From NCBI RefSeq assembly GCF_015291705.1, contig NZ_CP030050.1, positions 9,549,001-9,613,000 on the forward strand: a DNA stretch of 64,000 nucleotides. Direction: 5' to 3'. This DNA comes from Bradyrhizobium arachidis (GTDB lineage Bacteria > Pseudomonadota > Alphaproteobacteria > Rhizobiales > Xanthobacteraceae). Positions 7,764 to 16,318 of the stretch are shown here, piece by piece. The notes under the pieces were generated by a model. The model was not told the DNA's origin. It did not search any database and worked only from the letters and a program-made list of their open reading frames with translations. The stretch's first letter is position 1. Every line of letters starts with the position of its first letter. A program made the translations under genes and the position numbers.

Positions 7764-8648
7764 ATGGACATCCTGGTGAACCTTCAGGCCTTCCTCGCCA
7801 CCGCCGATGCCGCCGGCTTCTCCGCTGCCGCGCGAAAACTCAATGTCTCGACCTCGGTCGTCGCAAAACGCGTCACGCAGCTGGAGGCGCGGATCGGCAC
7901 ACCGCTGTTTCATCGCTCGACCCGGCAATTGCGGCTGACCGAAGCGGGCCAGCGCTACGTCCATCGCGCCCGCGGCGTCGTGACTGACGCCACTGACCTG
8001 CTCTCGCGCATGGGCGAAAAAGGCCACGATCTCGTCGATCACCTCCGCATCAAGGCGCCGACCTCGCTGACGGTGGCGCGGCTCGCGGATGCCTTCAGTG
8101 CATTCCAGACCCAGAACCCGCGGCTGAAGCTCGAGATCGTGCTGATCGATCGCCCGGTCGATCCCGTCACTGAAGGATTCGACATCGCCATCGGAGCTTT
8201 TCCGCATTCCTTCGGCGGCGTAGTCGACGAGCCCTTGTGCCCGCTGAAGCGACTACTCTGCGCTTCGCCTTCCTATTTGAAGAAGCACGGCACGCCAAAG
8301 CATCCCCGCGACCTCGTCGAGCATCGCTGCCTCAGCTTCATGCCGACGGGTCCTGAATGGGTTTTCGACGGGCCGCGCGGCCGCATCAGCATCCAGGTCA
8401 GCCCGCTGCTCTCCTCCAACGAGGGACATGTGCTGGCGCGCAGCGCCATCGCCGGCAACGGCATCGCGCTGATGTCGCATTATCTCGTCGCGGATGCCTT
8501 GCGCGACGGCACGCTCAAGCCGGTGTTGCGCGACTTTCCGATTCCGGAATTGTGGGTGAAGGCTGCGATCCCCGAACGCCGACGCAATGCGGCAGCGGTG
8601 CAAGCGCTGCTTACGCTGCTGAAAACGTCACTGGCGCCGTCGCTGTGA
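7764..8648 (+). CDS. LysR family transcriptional regulator
   Basis: 294 residues, standard length. The N-terminal winged HTH is clear (LQAFLATADAAGFSAAARKL, then STSVVAKRVTQLEARIG and LFHRSTRQLRLTEAG), followed by a substrate-binding-type effector domain with the CrgA/AphB-like ending SHYLVADALRDGTLKPVL. It is divergent from the FAD oxidoreductase/ABC operon across about 120 bases and is the likely regulator of that operon and of itself. Confidence 0.93.
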   Translation: MDILVNLQAFLATADAAGFSAAARKLNVSTSVVAKRVTQLEARIGTPLFHRSTRQLRLTEAGQRYVHRARGVVTDATDLLSRMGEKGHDLVDHLRIKAPTSLTVARLADAFSAFQTQNPRLKLEIVLIDRPVDPVTEGFDIAIGAFPHSFGGVVDEPLCPLKRLLCASPSYLKKHGTPKHPRDLVEHRCLSFMPTGPEWVFDGPRGRISIQVSPLLSSNEGHVLARSAIAGNGIALMSHYLVADALRDGTLKPVLRDFPIPELWVKAAIPERRRNAAAVQALLTLLKTSLAPSL

Positions 8649-8782
8649 GCCGCATCGTGTTACCGTCACAAGATGGCGGTTGCTCTCGGACAATGAACCT
8701 GAGAGAAGAGCCGCGCCATGAGCGCCGCTGCGTACTGGCTGGCCCAGTCAAGCCGGGCGACGAGAGCAACCTGGTTCAACGA

Positions 8783-9055
8783 ATGGATTCGACGCTTTTG
8801 AAATTCGCTCTGCCCGCTCTCGTCGCTCTCGCGATCTCTGCCACGCCCGCCGCAGCGCTGGAGCAGAACTGCCGCTTCATCCAGGCCAAGCCCGATCGCG
8901 AGGCCTGCTACAAGCGCCAGGAGGAAGAGCTTGCGGCGAAGCGCAAGCCCGCCGCGCCGACTGACGAGAGCAAGACGTTCGAAACGCTGCGCCAGATGCG
9001 GCAGGACGACGATGCCGTCTATCGCAGCATCAACAACATCTGCCGCGGCTGCTGA
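8783..9055 (+). CDS. Small secreted protein, unknown function
   Basis: 90 residues: a signal peptide (LLKFALPALVALAISATPAAA) then a charged mature part with four cysteines (EQNCRF, EACYKR, NNICRGC), suggesting disulfides in the periplasm. I chose the ATG directly before the signal peptide; the frame extends upstream but that part does not look coding. It ends 3 bases before the stop of the convergent enoyl-CoA hydratase. No family recognised. Confidence 0.6.
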   Translation: MDSTLLKFALPALVALAISATPAAALEQNCRFIQAKPDREACYKRQEEELAAKRKPAAPTDESKTFETLRQMRQDDDAVYRSINNICRGC

Positions 9056-9058
9056 CGT

Positions 9059-9862
9059 TCAGCTTTTGCCGCCGCCCCAGTTCGCCGCCCGCTTCTCCGC
9101 GAACGAGGCCAGCCCCTCTGCCGCCTCCGGGCTCTGGCGCTTGACCGAATGCAGGTGCACGAGCCGCTTGTAGGCGGCATCGTCCACCGCCATGCCGCCG
9201 AACGAGCTTTCGAGTGCAAGGCGCTTGGTCTCGGCCATCGCCTCCGGTCCATTGGCGAGCAGCTGTTCGACCACCTTGCGACCTGCCGCTTCGAGATCGG
9301 CGAGCGGCACCACCTCGTGGGCGAGGCCGATGCGGCGGGCGTCCTCGGCGCCGAAACGTTCCCCGGTCAGCGCGTAGCGGCGGACCTGCCGCACACCAAT
9401 GGCATCGCAGAGCTGCGGGATGATGATCGCGGCGGTCAGGCCCCAGCGCACCTCCGTGATCGAGAACAGGGCGTTGTCCGCGGCAATCACGACGTCGCAA
9501 GCCGCGATCACGCCGGTACCGCCGCCAAAGCAGCCGCCCTGCACCAAGGCGACGGTCGGGATCGCCAACGTGTTGAGCCGCTGCACGGCCTCGAACGTCG
9601 CGCGTGAGGCCGCCTCGTTGGCCTCGGCCGACTGCGGCCGCACGCCGTTGATCCATTTGAGGTCGGCGCCGGCCTGGAAATGCTTGCCGTTACCCTTGAG
9701 CACGACGACACGCAGGTTCGGCTTCTGACCGAGATCGTCCATGGCCGCGAGCACGCCTGCGATCAGCGCGCCGTCATAGGCGTTGTTGACCTCCGGCCGG
9801 TTCAACGTGACGGTCGCGACCCCACGCTCATCGAGGGTCCACAGGACGGGGTTGGCAGTCAT
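9059..9862 (-). CDS. Enoyl-CoA hydratase/isomerase family protein
   Basis: 267 residues from an ATG with a GGAGG ribosome site. Crotonase fold: KHFQAGADLKW gives the first oxyanion-hole amide, and QGGCFGGGTGVIAACDVVIA the second, with FSITEVRWGLTAA carrying the glutamate usually involved in hydration. Closest in style to methylglutaconyl-CoA hydratase-like members used in leucine or aromatic side-chain breakdown. The substrate is not assignable. It stands alone, divergent from the ketopantoate-reductase-like gene. Confidence 0.88.
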   Translation of the reverse strand: MTANPVLWTLDERGVATVTLNRPEVNNAYDGALIAGVLAAMDDLGQKPNLRVVVLKGNGKHFQAGADLKWINGVRPQSAEANEAASRATFEAVQRLNTLAIPTVALVQGGCFGGGTGVIAACDVVIAADNALFSITEVRWGLTAAIIIPQLCDAIGVRQVRRYALTGERFGAEDARRIGLAHEVVPLADLEAAGRKVVEQLLANGPEAMAETKRLALESSFGGMAVDDAAYKRLVHLHSVKRQSPEAAEGLASFAEKRAANWGGGKS

Positions 9863-10030
9863 TGGCGATCCTCCGGTCGTTCGTTGGGCGCGCACTATGG
9901 CCGAGGCAACGCATCCCGATCCATATCTTTCCAGCGTGGGGCGGCCGCGCCCATCGCATGGCGGCTTGTGTCATGCTGCCGCCGGACGGCATCCAGGGAC
10001 CAGGCAAAGCGATCAGGGACGGGACATTAC

Positions 10031-11005
10031 ATGCGCATCTGCATTTTCGGCGCGGGCGCCGTCGGCAGCCATATCGCGGTCAGGCTGGCGCGCGCCGGCC
10101 ATGAGGTCAGTTGCGTGATGCGAGGGGCGCATCTGGAGGCGGTCCGCGCCAACGGCCTGAAGCTGCGCGTCGGCGATTCCGAGGTCAGTGCGAAGGTGAA
10201 CGCCTCAGGCGATCCGGCCCAGCTCGGCCAACAGGACGTCGTGATCTCGACGCTGAAGGCCACCGCACTGACGGGACTGGTGTCCAGCATCAAGCCGCTG
10301 CTCCAGGACGATACCGCCATCGTGTTCGCGCAGAACGGCATTCCCTGGTGGTATGGCATCGGCCTGCCGCCGCGGCATCCGACCCCGCCAGACATTTCCT
10401 TTCTCGACCCCGGCGGACGTCTGCGCGCCTGCATCCCGAAGGAGCGGATTATCGGCGGGGTCATCTTCTCGTCCAACGAGGTAACCGCGGCCGGCGTCGT
10501 GCAGAACCTGACGCCGGACCGCAATCGCCTCCTGATCGGCGAATGCGACGACCGCAATTGCGAGCGCATCACGAAGCTGCGGAGCGTGTTCAACGATGCG
10601 CGGCTCGAATCGCCGCCGGTGGCCGAGATCCGCGAGGCGATCTGGTCAAAGCTGCTGACCAACATGTCGCTCTCGGTGCTGTGCCTGCTCACCGGCCAGA
10701 CCGCGCGCGGCGTGCGCGACGACCCGGCCTTCGCCGACGTCATCCCGCGCATGCTGAACGAGGCCAACGACATCGCCCAGCACTTCATCCCCGAGGTCAA
10801 GCGCGTGACCCGCAGCGGCCCCGCCCCCAACCACAAGCCGTCGCTGCTGCAGGATTACGAGCTCGGCCGCGCCATGGAGATCGACGTGCTGGTGAAGGCC
10901 CCCGCCGCCTTCGCCCGCACCGCCGGCCTGTCGACGCCGACGCTAGACCTGGTCGCCGCGCTCGCGATCCAGAGGGCGCGCGACAAGGGGCTCTATTCCG
11001 CCTGA
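10031..11005 (+). CDS. 2-dehydropantoate 2-reductase family protein
   Basis: 324 residues. N-terminal NADP-binding Rossmann motif MRICIFGAGAVGSHIAVRLARAG; middle AQNGIPWWYG and C-terminal helical domain with EAIWSKLLTN, which contains the conserved catalytic lysine of the ApbA/PanE fold, and the family substrate-binding segment KPSLLQDYELGRAMEIDVL. ApbA/PanE proteins reduce ketopantoate, but accessory homologues in catabolic regions often act on other 2-oxoacids. A second, diverged homologue lies at 36.5-37.5 kb, so neither can be called the biosynthetic panE. Confidence 0.88.
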   Translation: MRICIFGAGAVGSHIAVRLARAGHEVSCVMRGAHLEAVRANGLKLRVGDSEVSAKVNASGDPAQLGQQDVVISTLKATALTGLVSSIKPLLQDDTAIVFAQNGIPWWYGIGLPPRHPTPPDISFLDPGGRLRACIPKERIIGGVIFSSNEVTAAGVVQNLTPDRNRLLIGECDDRNCERITKLRSVFNDARLESPPVAEIREAIWSKLLTNMSLSVLCLLTGQTARGVRDDPAFADVIPRMLNEANDIAQHFIPEVKRVTRSGPAPNHKPSLLQDYELGRAMEIDVLVKAPAAFARTAGLSTPTLDLVAALAIQRARDKGLYSA

Positions 11006-11008
11006 GCT

Positions 11009-11692
11009 TTAGCCGAGATCGTCGATCCAGGCGGCGAGCGTGTCGAGCACTTCGGCAAGCGCTTCGTCGTTGGTGCGGCCGGACTTCTTCAGCACCGCGA
11101 AGGAGTGATCACCACCTTCGATCTCATGTAGCGTCGCCTTCGCCCCGAGCGCTGCGATGACCGGCTTGAGATGGCCGAGATCGGCCAGCCCATCGCGCGT
11201 GCCTTGCAGGAACAGCATGGGGATCGCGACCTGAGCAAGGTGGTCGGCGCGCTCGGATGACGGCTTCTTGTCGGCATGAAGGGGAAAGCCGAGGAAGGCT
11301 AGCCCCTTTACGCCCGGCAGCGGAGCCTTGGATTGCGCCTGCGAGGTCATGCGCCCACCGAACGACTTTCCACCCGCGATGAGCTTCAATCCGGGACAGA
11401 GCCGCGCCGCTTCCGCGACCGCCGCGCGGATCGCGGCATGCGCGACCGCCGGCTGGTCGGGACGCCCGTGTTTCTTTTCCATGTAGAGAAAATTGAATCG
11501 GAACGTCGCGATGCCGCGATCCGCCAAGCCCGCTGCGGCCTTCTCCATGAAAGCGTGCCGCATGTCGGCGCCGGCGCCATGCCCCAGGACGTAGCAGGCG
11601 CGCGCGTTGTCCGGCTGCGTCAGGATCGCCGAGACCCTGCCGATGCGCTCGATGTCGAGCTTGAGCTCTTGCGTTTTGACAGCCACAATCAA
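11009..11692 (-). CDS. Alpha/beta hydrolase (TEX30/KANL3-like)
   Basis: About 227 residues. It shows the small alpha/beta hydrolase pattern: VLGHGAGADMRHAFM near the N-terminus, LIAGGKSFGGRMTSQ with the nucleophile elbow GKSFGG, LFLQGTRDGLADL carrying the acid, and IEGGDHSFAVLKK with the histidine. The start is uncertain: the first codon is TTG with a GTG two codons on and no clear ribosome site. It converges on the ketopantoate-reductase-like gene with a 3-base gap. An esterase role is likely; substrate unknown. Confidence 0.8.
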   Translation of the reverse strand: MIVAVKTQELKLDIERIGRVSAILTQPDNARACYVLGHGAGADMRHAFMEKAAAGLADRGIATFRFNFLYMEKKHGRPDQPAVAHAAIRAAVAEAARLCPGLKLIAGGKSFGGRMTSQAQSKAPLPGVKGLAFLGFPLHADKKPSSERADHLAQVAIPMLFLQGTRDGLADLGHLKPVIAALGAKATLHEIEGGDHSFAVLKKSGRTNDEALAEVLDTLAAWIDDLG

Positions 11693-11812
11693 TCATCCCG
11701 ACAGATGCCGTTACGGCCGCCTTGGTAGCGCCACCGGCGCAGCCTGAAAACACAATAATTGCCGCGGCCGACTAGCCTACCAAGCCGGAAAGCCGCATCA
11801 ATCGAGGTAATC

Positions 11813-12958
11813 ATGTCCTACCGCTCCTCCTGGATGACCGAAGAGCTCGACGTCTTCCGCGACCAGTTCCGGAAATATCTCGCCAAGGACCTGGCGCCGC
11901 GCGCGGAAAAATGGCGCGAGCAGAAGATGGTCGATCGCTTCGCCTGGCGCGGTCTTGGCGAGATGGGCGCGCTGCTGGCGAGCGTGCCGGAGGCATATGG
12001 CGGGCTGGGCGCGACCTTCGCCTATGACGCCGCCGTGCTGGACGATCTCGAAAGCACGGTGCCGGAGCTGACCACCGGCGTCTCCGTGCACAGCGCCATC
12101 GTCGCGCACTACATCCTCAATTACGGCTCGGAGGAGCAGAAGAAGCGCTGGCTGCCGAAGATGGCCTCGGGCGAGATGGTCGGCGCCATCGCCATGACCG
12201 AGCCCGGCACCGGCTCGGACCTGCAAAGCGTCAAGACCACGGCGAAGAAGCAGGGCAATTCCTACGTCATCAACGGCCAGAAGACTTTCATCACCAACGG
12301 CCAGGCCGCCGATCTCGTCATTGTCGTCGCGCGAACCGGCGAGGCCGGGGCGAAAGGCATCTCGCTGCTCGTGGTCGAGACTGAAGGTGCGGACGGTTAC
12401 AAGCGCGGGCGCAACCTGGACAAGATCGGCCTGCACGCCTCCGACACATCGGAGCTGTTCTTCGACAACGTCACGGTGCCGCCGGAAAACCTGCTGGGCA
12501 AGGAGGAAGGCCAGGGCTTCGTGCAGCTGATGCAGCAGCTCCCACAGGAGCGCCTTGCGCTGGCGGTCGGCGCCGTCGCCTCGATGGAGCGGGCGGTCAA
12601 GCTCACCACCGAATACACCAAGGAAAGAAAGGCGTTCGGCAAGCCGTTGATGGACTTCCAGAACACCGCCTTCACCCTCGCCGAGCGCAAGACCGAAGCC
12701 ATGATCGCGCGCGTCTTCGTCGACTGGTGCATCGAGCAGCTGATCGCCGGGGATCTCGACACCGTGACGGCATCGATGGCGAAATACTGGTGCTCGGACA
12801 AGCAGGTCCAGACCGCCGACGAATGCCTCCAGCTGTTCGGCGGCTACGGCTACATGCAGGAATACCCGATCTCGCGCATCTTCATCGATTCCCGCATCCA
12901 GAAGATCTATGGCGGCACCAACGAGATCATGAAGCTGTTGATCGCGCGTTCGCTGTAG
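11813..12958 (+). CDS. Acyl-CoA dehydrogenase (long-chain/LCAD type)
   Basis: 381 residues; FAD-dependent alpha,beta-desaturation of acyl-CoA. Full three-domain family: N-terminal helices, beta domain with AMTEPGTGSDL and FITNGQAAD, and C-terminal helices. The C-terminal motif reads IYGGTNEIMK, without the Glu of the short/medium-chain YEGT motif, but LPQERL supplies Glu246 at the position used by LCAD and isovaleryl-CoA dehydrogenase, so it should be active. I start at MSYRSSW; an upstream ATG 18 codons earlier lacks conserved sequence. Monocistronic. Confidence 0.92.
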   Translation: MSYRSSWMTEELDVFRDQFRKYLAKDLAPRAEKWREQKMVDRFAWRGLGEMGALLASVPEAYGGLGATFAYDAAVLDDLESTVPELTTGVSVHSAIVAHYILNYGSEEQKKRWLPKMASGEMVGAIAMTEPGTGSDLQSVKTTAKKQGNSYVINGQKTFITNGQAADLVIVVARTGEAGAKGISLLVVETEGADGYKRGRNLDKIGLHASDTSELFFDNVTVPPENLLGKEEGQGFVQLMQQLPQERLALAVGAVASMERAVKLTTEYTKERKAFGKPLMDFQNTAFTLAERKTEAMIARVFVDWCIEQLIAGDLDTVTASMAKYWCSDKQVQTADECLQLFGGYGYMQEYPISRIFIDSRIQKIYGGTNEIMKLLIARSL

Positions 12959-13046
12959 TCCGTAATAACATCATTCTATGGTTGTTGGCGTGGAACGGGA
13001 GCGATAATCTCCACAGAGAGCTGGCGAGGCCCGGAGTGTCCGTGTC

Positions 13047-14360
13047 ATGCGAAAGCGACCCGCGTCAGGAAAGCGACCCCGGGGCAAGTCGCCTCCTGAT
13101 ACCACATCGCGTTCAGGCAAGAAGCGACCCTCGGATCACAAGAGATCTTCAGAAAAGAGATCTTCGGAAAAGAAATCTTCAGATGCGAGCTCTTCAAACA
13201 AGAGCTTGGAGACTGTCTACGTCTTCGATGCAGGCCGCGTTTGTCCCGGCGACATCCTGCTGACCAGGGTCCCACTGAAGCTCCTCGATCACTCGACATT
13301 CCAGAGCAGCGCGATTCAGGCCGGGACCCGGGCGCCCTTCAGCCACGCCGCACTTTGCATCGAGCACGGCTTGATGATCGAAGCCGTCGGCGCCGGCGTC
13401 TGCCGGTTCGCCCTCGGCGCGACCGGCGTACGATCGAAGGCCAATGTGAAGTTCCTCAGGCTCAACCTCGACGTGGTCAACGGGCCACAGCATGCTCAAT
13501 TGGCCGCGCATTTCGGCCACCAATATCTCTCGCGCGGCTACTCGCTGCCCGGAGCGCTCGGCACCCGGATCGCTCCTCTCCGCAAGAAAGCGCGCGGAGA
13601 TCTGTTTTGTTCGGAGCTGGTCGCGCGAGCCTATGACGAGGCGCGCTGTCCGCTCTTGCCCGGCAAGAAGCCGAACAGAATCGCACCCGGCGATCTCCTG
13701 AAGTCGGACGTCCTGCGCGACGTCACCAAGCTCGCGCTCGTCCCGATCCAGATCGACACGCCGTTGATGTATTATCTGGACGACGGCTCTCATTTCGAAC
13801 GGGTGGCGCACTGGGAAGTGCGCACGAAGCTCAAGATCGTGCAGAGCCCGCCGGTCCAGCGTGAGCTGGCTGCACTCGGCGCCAGCGTGCCGGGCTTCTT
13901 CGAGCTCGAGAAGGTGTTGCGGCAAGCCTCGTCGTCCGGGCTCGACGACGCCATCCATGACGAGCTGGTCCGGCACGATTTCAGCGCCGAATACACGCGC
14001 AGGACACTCGTCTCGGTCGATCTCAAGGAGCCCGGCGAAATCCTGAGTGCGGAATTCGCCGCGCGTTTCGAGCCGCCCGAGGACCAGCTCAAGAACCTGA
14101 ACAAGGACACCCTGGAGTTCCTGCTGGAGGAGCGAAAGTCAGCAATCGTCTCGTTCCAGAATGACATCGCTTCGCGGAAGACGGATATCGAGACATGGGA
14201 TCGTCATCGAAGCAGCCGGAATTCACGAACTTTCGACTATCTCACGACCATGCAGCGTCCATTGCTGGACGTCAGCGAGCAATTACTCAAGCTCTTCCGC
14301 AAGGAGCTTGACGCCCTGACGGCGGAGCAAGAACGCAGAAGAGCATCCGCGGCGCAATAG
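13047..14360 (+). CDS. Permuted NlpC/P60 (YiiX-like) cysteine hydrolase domain protein
   Basis: 437 residues. The N-terminal ~50 residues are rich in Lys, Ser and Arg with short repeats of RSSEK type. Residues ~60-210 match the circularly permuted papain-like fold: GDILLTR at 68-74, His100 in FSHAAL, Glu112, and Cys188 in GDLFCSELV, which would form the active site of an amidase or acyltransferase. The remaining ~220 residues are charged, with predicted helices near the C-terminus (ELDALTAEQERRR), and unrecognised. No signal peptide, so a cytoplasmic or nucleic-acid-associated location is plausible. Substrate unknown. Confidence 0.65.
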   Translation: MRKRPASGKRPRGKSPPDTTSRSGKKRPSDHKRSSEKRSSEKKSSDASSSNKSLETVYVFDAGRVCPGDILLTRVPLKLLDHSTFQSSAIQAGTRAPFSHAALCIEHGLMIEAVGAGVCRFALGATGVRSKANVKFLRLNLDVVNGPQHAQLAAHFGHQYLSRGYSLPGALGTRIAPLRKKARGDLFCSELVARAYDEARCPLLPGKKPNRIAPGDLLKSDVLRDVTKLALVPIQIDTPLMYYLDDGSHFERVAHWEVRTKLKIVQSPPVQRELAALGASVPGFFELEKVLRQASSSGLDDAIHDELVRHDFSAEYTRRTLVSVDLKEPGEILSAEFAARFEPPEDQLKNLNKDTLEFLLEERKSAIVSFQNDIASRKTDIETWDRHRSSRNSRTFDYLTTMQRPLLDVSEQLLKLFRKELDALTAEQERRRASAAQ

Positions 14361-14393
14361 CGGCTCCCATAGCGAGAGCACCAATCACACCGG

Positions 14394-14408
14394 CCGGCGA
14401 ACCGCCGG
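14394..14408. terminator. Small hairpin between convergent genes
   Basis: CCGGCG-AAC-CGCCGG, a perfect 6-base GC stem between the convergent NlpC/P60 and LysR genes. There is no T-run, so intrinsic termination is only possible, not shown. Confidence 0.25.
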
Positions 14409-14417
14409 TCCGCGCAG

Positions 14418-15302
14418 CTACTTCATCCGCTTGTCGGCGGCGACGAAGTCGATGAAGGTCCTCACCTTCGCGGAGAGATATTTGCGGCTCGGATAGACCG
14501 CGAACAGTTTTCCGACAAAGATGATGTGTCCGGGCATGACGTGTTCGAGGCGTCCCGCGGCGATGTCCTCCGCGACCAGCCATTTCGGCAGGAAGGCGAG
14601 GCCCATGCCTCCGAGCGCGGCCATGTGCAGCAGCGTTTCGTTGCCGCTGCGCAGCACCGGATTGAACTTGATGGTTTCGGGACCGTGCTCCCCCGCGAAC
14701 GAGAAGCTCTCGCCCGGATAAAGCGCGTAGTGCAGCACAGGGGCGCCGGAGAGATCGGCGAAGGTCGCCGGGCGGCCCGCGCGTTTGAGGAAGGCGGGAG
14801 CGGCCACCATGTAGAACGGGACGTTGGTGATGGGGCGCGCGATCAGCGCCTCGTCCGGTGCGCCGGTCGCGCGCAAGGCGAGGTCGAATCCTTCTTCGAC
14901 CAGATTGACCAGCCGTCCGCTGAGATCGACGTCGAGCCGCACCTCCGGATAGCGCGCCTGGTAGTCGGCCAGCACGCTTGCGAAGATCGCATTCGCCATC
15001 CACACCGGCGCGGTCAGCCGCAGCGTGCCATGCGGAATGACGGTCGCGTTGCTGACGGCTGCCTCGACCTCGTCGAGCGAATCCAGCATCTGCCGCGCCT
15101 GCTCGAAGTAGAGCGCGCCGCTTTCGCTCAGGCTGACCCGCCGGCTGGTCCGGTTCAGCAGCCGCGTGCCGAGCCGCTGCTCGAGCTGCATCACGTGCTT
15201 GCTCGCCATGGCTGGCGAGATGCGCAGGCGCTGCGCCGCGGTCGCGAAGCTCTTGAGCTCCGCGACCAGGCAAAACACCCTCATGCTGACCAGAGTATCC
15301 AT
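14418..15302 (-). CDS. LysR family transcriptional regulator (CrgA-like)
   Basis: 294 residues. Winged HTH at the N-terminus (MRVFCLVAELKSFATAAQRL, ISPAMASKHVMQLEQRLG, LLNRTSRRVSLSESG) and effector domain with PVWMANAIFASVLADYQARYPEVRLDV. It is divergent from the DoxX-DsrE-TlpA operon over a 103-base region and is the likely regulator of it; such LysR-DoxX arrangements are common and often respond to electrophiles or oxidants. Confidence 0.93.
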   Translation of the reverse strand: MDTLVSMRVFCLVAELKSFATAAQRLRISPAMASKHVMQLEQRLGTRLLNRTSRRVSLSESGALYFEQARQMLDSLDEVEAAVSNATVIPHGTLRLTAPVWMANAIFASVLADYQARYPEVRLDVDLSGRLVNLVEEGFDLALRATGAPDEALIARPITNVPFYMVAAPAFLKRAGRPATFADLSGAPVLHYALYPGESFSFAGEHGPETIKFNPVLRSGNETLLHMAALGGMGLAFLPKWLVAEDIAAGRLEHVMPGHIIFVGKLFAVYPSRKYLSAKVRTFIDFVAADKRMK

Positions 15303-15405
15303 CAGATCATCAACATCCAGGAAAGGAACCTATCCTGAAACGCATAATGATCAAAAATGGAGAAACTATCAAATGGTGGCAACCCTCACATCTTGGAGAA
15401 CCACC

Positions 15406-15837
15406 ATGTCCGCCACCACCACTCTTGAGACCGCCACGCCCGGCCGCGCCCTTCGCATCGGCCTCTGGGCCGGCCAGGTCCTCATCGCCTTCGTCTTCAT
15501 CTCGGCTGGGTTCGTCAAGCTGACCACGCCCATTCCGCAGCTGGCCGCGATGATGCCGTGGGCCGGGCAATATTCCGAAACCTTCGTCCGCTCCATCGCG
15601 CTGGTCGATCTCGCCGGCGGCATCGGCATTATCCTGCCCGCCCTGACGCGGATCCTGCCGCGGCTGACGGTGCTGGCCGCGCTGGGTTGCGCGGTGCTGC
15701 AGGTGATCGCGCTCGTCTTCCACCTCTCGCGCGGCGAGGCGCCGGTCACGCCGCTCAATGTCGTCCTGCTCGCGCTCAGCCTGTTCGTGCTGTGGGGACG
15801 CAGCCGCAAGGCGCCGATCGCGCCGCGTCAGTTCTGA
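15406..15837 (+). CDS. DoxX family membrane protein
   Basis: 143 residues with four hydrophobic segments (GLWAGQVLIAFVFISAGFVKL; SIALVDLAGGIGIILPAL; LTVLAALGCAVLQVIALVF; PLNVVLLALSLFVLW), the DoxX layout. The AGFVKLTTP start of the first loop is typical. Family members are linked to thiol or quinone redox in the inner membrane. The ATG follows GGAGA. It is first of three closely spaced genes with a DsrE-like protein (19-base gap) and a TlpA-like thioredoxin. Confidence 0.88.
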   Translation: MSATTTLETATPGRALRIGLWAGQVLIAFVFISAGFVKLTTPIPQLAAMMPWAGQYSETFVRSIALVDLAGGIGIILPALTRILPRLTVLAALGCAVLQVIALVFHLSRGEAPVTPLNVVLLALSLFVLWGRSRKAPIAPRQF

Positions 15838-15856
15838 CCGGCAGGACGCCGTCGCC

Positions 15857-16318
15857 ATGATCTCTGCCAATGGATGGTCCCGCAGGGGCCTGCTCGCGGG
15901 CACCGCGATCCTCACGGCCGGCGGCGCTGCCGCGGCCAAGGAGGATCGTCTTGCCGACGGCGTCGTGATCCTGATCGATAGCAACGAGCCCTATGTCATG
16001 GGTCACGCGATCAGCTATTCGGCCAATCTCGCAAAGCACTTTGCCGAGAAGGGCATGCGATTGCTGATCGAGGTCGTCGCCAACGGCAAGGGCATCGACG
16101 TCTTCCGCGCGGACAAGACGCCGCTGGTCGAGCCACTCGCAACATTGCGGCAGTCGGTGCCGAACCTCAGCTACAGCATGTGCGCCTCGTCCAAGGCGAT
16201 CGCGGAGTCCAAGGAGCAGATCTCGATTCCGCTGATCGCGGGCGCGAGCCTCGTCCCGTTCGGCATCGGCCGCGTGGTCGATCTGCAACTGAAGGGCTGG
16301 GCCTATATCCATGCGTAG
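15857..16318 (+). CDS. DsrE family protein, Tat-exported
   Basis: 153 residues. N-terminus WSRRGLLAGTAILTAGGAAAA is a twin-arginine signal. The mature part has the DsrE/DsrF-like Rossmannoid pattern (GVVILIDSNEPYVMGHAISYSANL, then LLIEVVANGKGIDVFRAD). One cysteine (SYSMCASS) sits near the position used for sulfur transfer in the family. DsrE proteins carry sulfane sulfur; a periplasmic version next to a TlpA thioredoxin suggests extracytoplasmic thiol chemistry. Its 3' end overlaps the next gene by 8 bases. Confidence 0.75.
   Translation: MISANGWSRRGLLAGTAILTAGGAAAAKEDRLADGVVILIDSNEPYVMGHAISYSANLAKHFAEKGMRLLIEVVANGKGIDVFRADKTPLVEPLATLRQSVPNLSYSMCASSKAIAESKEQISIPLIAGASLVPFGIGRVVDLQLKGWAYIHA

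Noticed and set aside
7644..8207. N-terminal extension of the FAD oxidoreductase frame
   Set aside because: It would overlap the divergent LysR gene fully; the flavin-binding motif begins right after the ATG at 7643.
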